From contig JAJRRJ010000132.1 in the NCBI GenBank assembly GCA_024279575.1, positions 1 to 6,386 on the forward strand: a stretch of 6,386 nt of DNA, in the 5' to 3' direction. Under the pieces are notes generated by a model. The model was not told where the DNA came from, made no database searches, and saw only the letters and a program-made list of their open reading frames with translations. The stretch is from Alphaproteobacteria bacterium (lineage in GTDB: Bacteria > Pseudomonadota > Alphaproteobacteria > Rhizobiales > Devosiaceae). Numbering within the stretch: position 1 is the first letter of the stretch; every line of letters begins with the position of its first letter. The translations under genes and the position numbers were made by a program. Positions 6,235-6,386 of the stretch are shown one piece after another.

Positions 6235-6386
6235 TTATTCATCCCCTTGCTCCCTCTTTGATCGCAGTCGGGCAAAATAGTCGAGACGTTTTTTTATCTC
6301 CCGCTCAAATCCACGTTCCACGGGCGAATAGAACCCCTGACGCCCGATTTTTTCAGGGAAATATTCCTGACCGGAAAACCCCTCCG
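6235..6386 (-). CDS. rarA: Replication-associated recombination protein RarA (MgsA), C-terminal end
   Basis: RarA is an AAA+ ATPase of the clamp-loader/WRNIP1 family that acts at stalled replication forks. Only the last 49 whole codons are present, entering from the right edge; the stop TAA is the complement of 6235-6237. The visible peptide begins EGFSGQEYFPEKIGRQGFYS and continues PVERGFEREIKKRLDYFARL. The pattern FP-x(4-5)-FY-x-P-x(2)-GFE-x(2)-I-x(2)-RL is what I know from the RarA C-terminus. The ATPase core is outside the window, so the call depends on this tail and on the neighbour crcB, a frequent partner in Alphaproteobacteria. It ends in a charged tail (RSKREQGDE) and is 24 bp from crcB, very likely on the same transcript. 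The codons ATA AAA AAA near the end form an A-run that could cause frameshift slippage. Confidence 0.82.
   Translation of the reverse strand, partial: EGFSGQEYFPEKIGRQGFYSPVERGFEREIKKRLDYFARLRSKREQGDE

Overview
This is an ordinary housekeeping stretch of a bacterial chromosome, most likely from an alphaproteobacterium of roughly balanced base composition. The lineage call rests on the ATP12-type F1-ATPase assembly chaperone (a family of mitochondria and Alphaproteobacteria), on the run rarA-crcB-rluC-HAD phosphatase-ATP12, which I recall as common in that class, and on the protein sequence style. I cannot name a genus.

The left half reads rightward. It opens with the last third of lipB (octanoyltransferase, ends at 220). 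A 167-bp gap follows, holding five head-to-tail copies of a 17-bp C/A-rich, almost G-free repeat (242-326) and a possible promoter just after it. Then comes a tightly packed cluster: rimO (ribosomal protein S12 methylthiotransferase), folP, folB and folK. The last three make consecutive or near-consecutive enzymes of the folate pterin branch: FolB converts dihydroneopterin to 6-hydroxymethyl-dihydropterin, FolK pyrophosphorylates it, and FolP joins it to p-aminobenzoate. rimO/folP overlap by one base and folB/folK by four, which suggests one transcript with coupled translation.

The right half reads leftward, starting beyond the right edge. It holds the last 49 codons of rarA (replication-associated recombination ATPase), then crcB (fluoride channel), rluC (23S rRNA pseudouridine synthase), a HAD-family phosphatase resembling phosphoglycolate phosphatase, and the ATP12-family chaperone. 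Gaps are 24 bp or less, or 4-bp ATGA overlaps, so this also looks like one operon, though the products act in unrelated processes.

The two operons converge with no spacer. A single palindromic CTAG at 3384-3387 supplies the stop codons of both folK and the ATP12 gene. There is no gene-free stretch above 300 bp, no RNA gene, no mobile element and no CRISPR array. I found no convincing new biological system. The points most worth a second look are the 17-bp repeat array, its possible role as a Rho-loading site or regulator array before rimO, and the shared-stop convergent junction.
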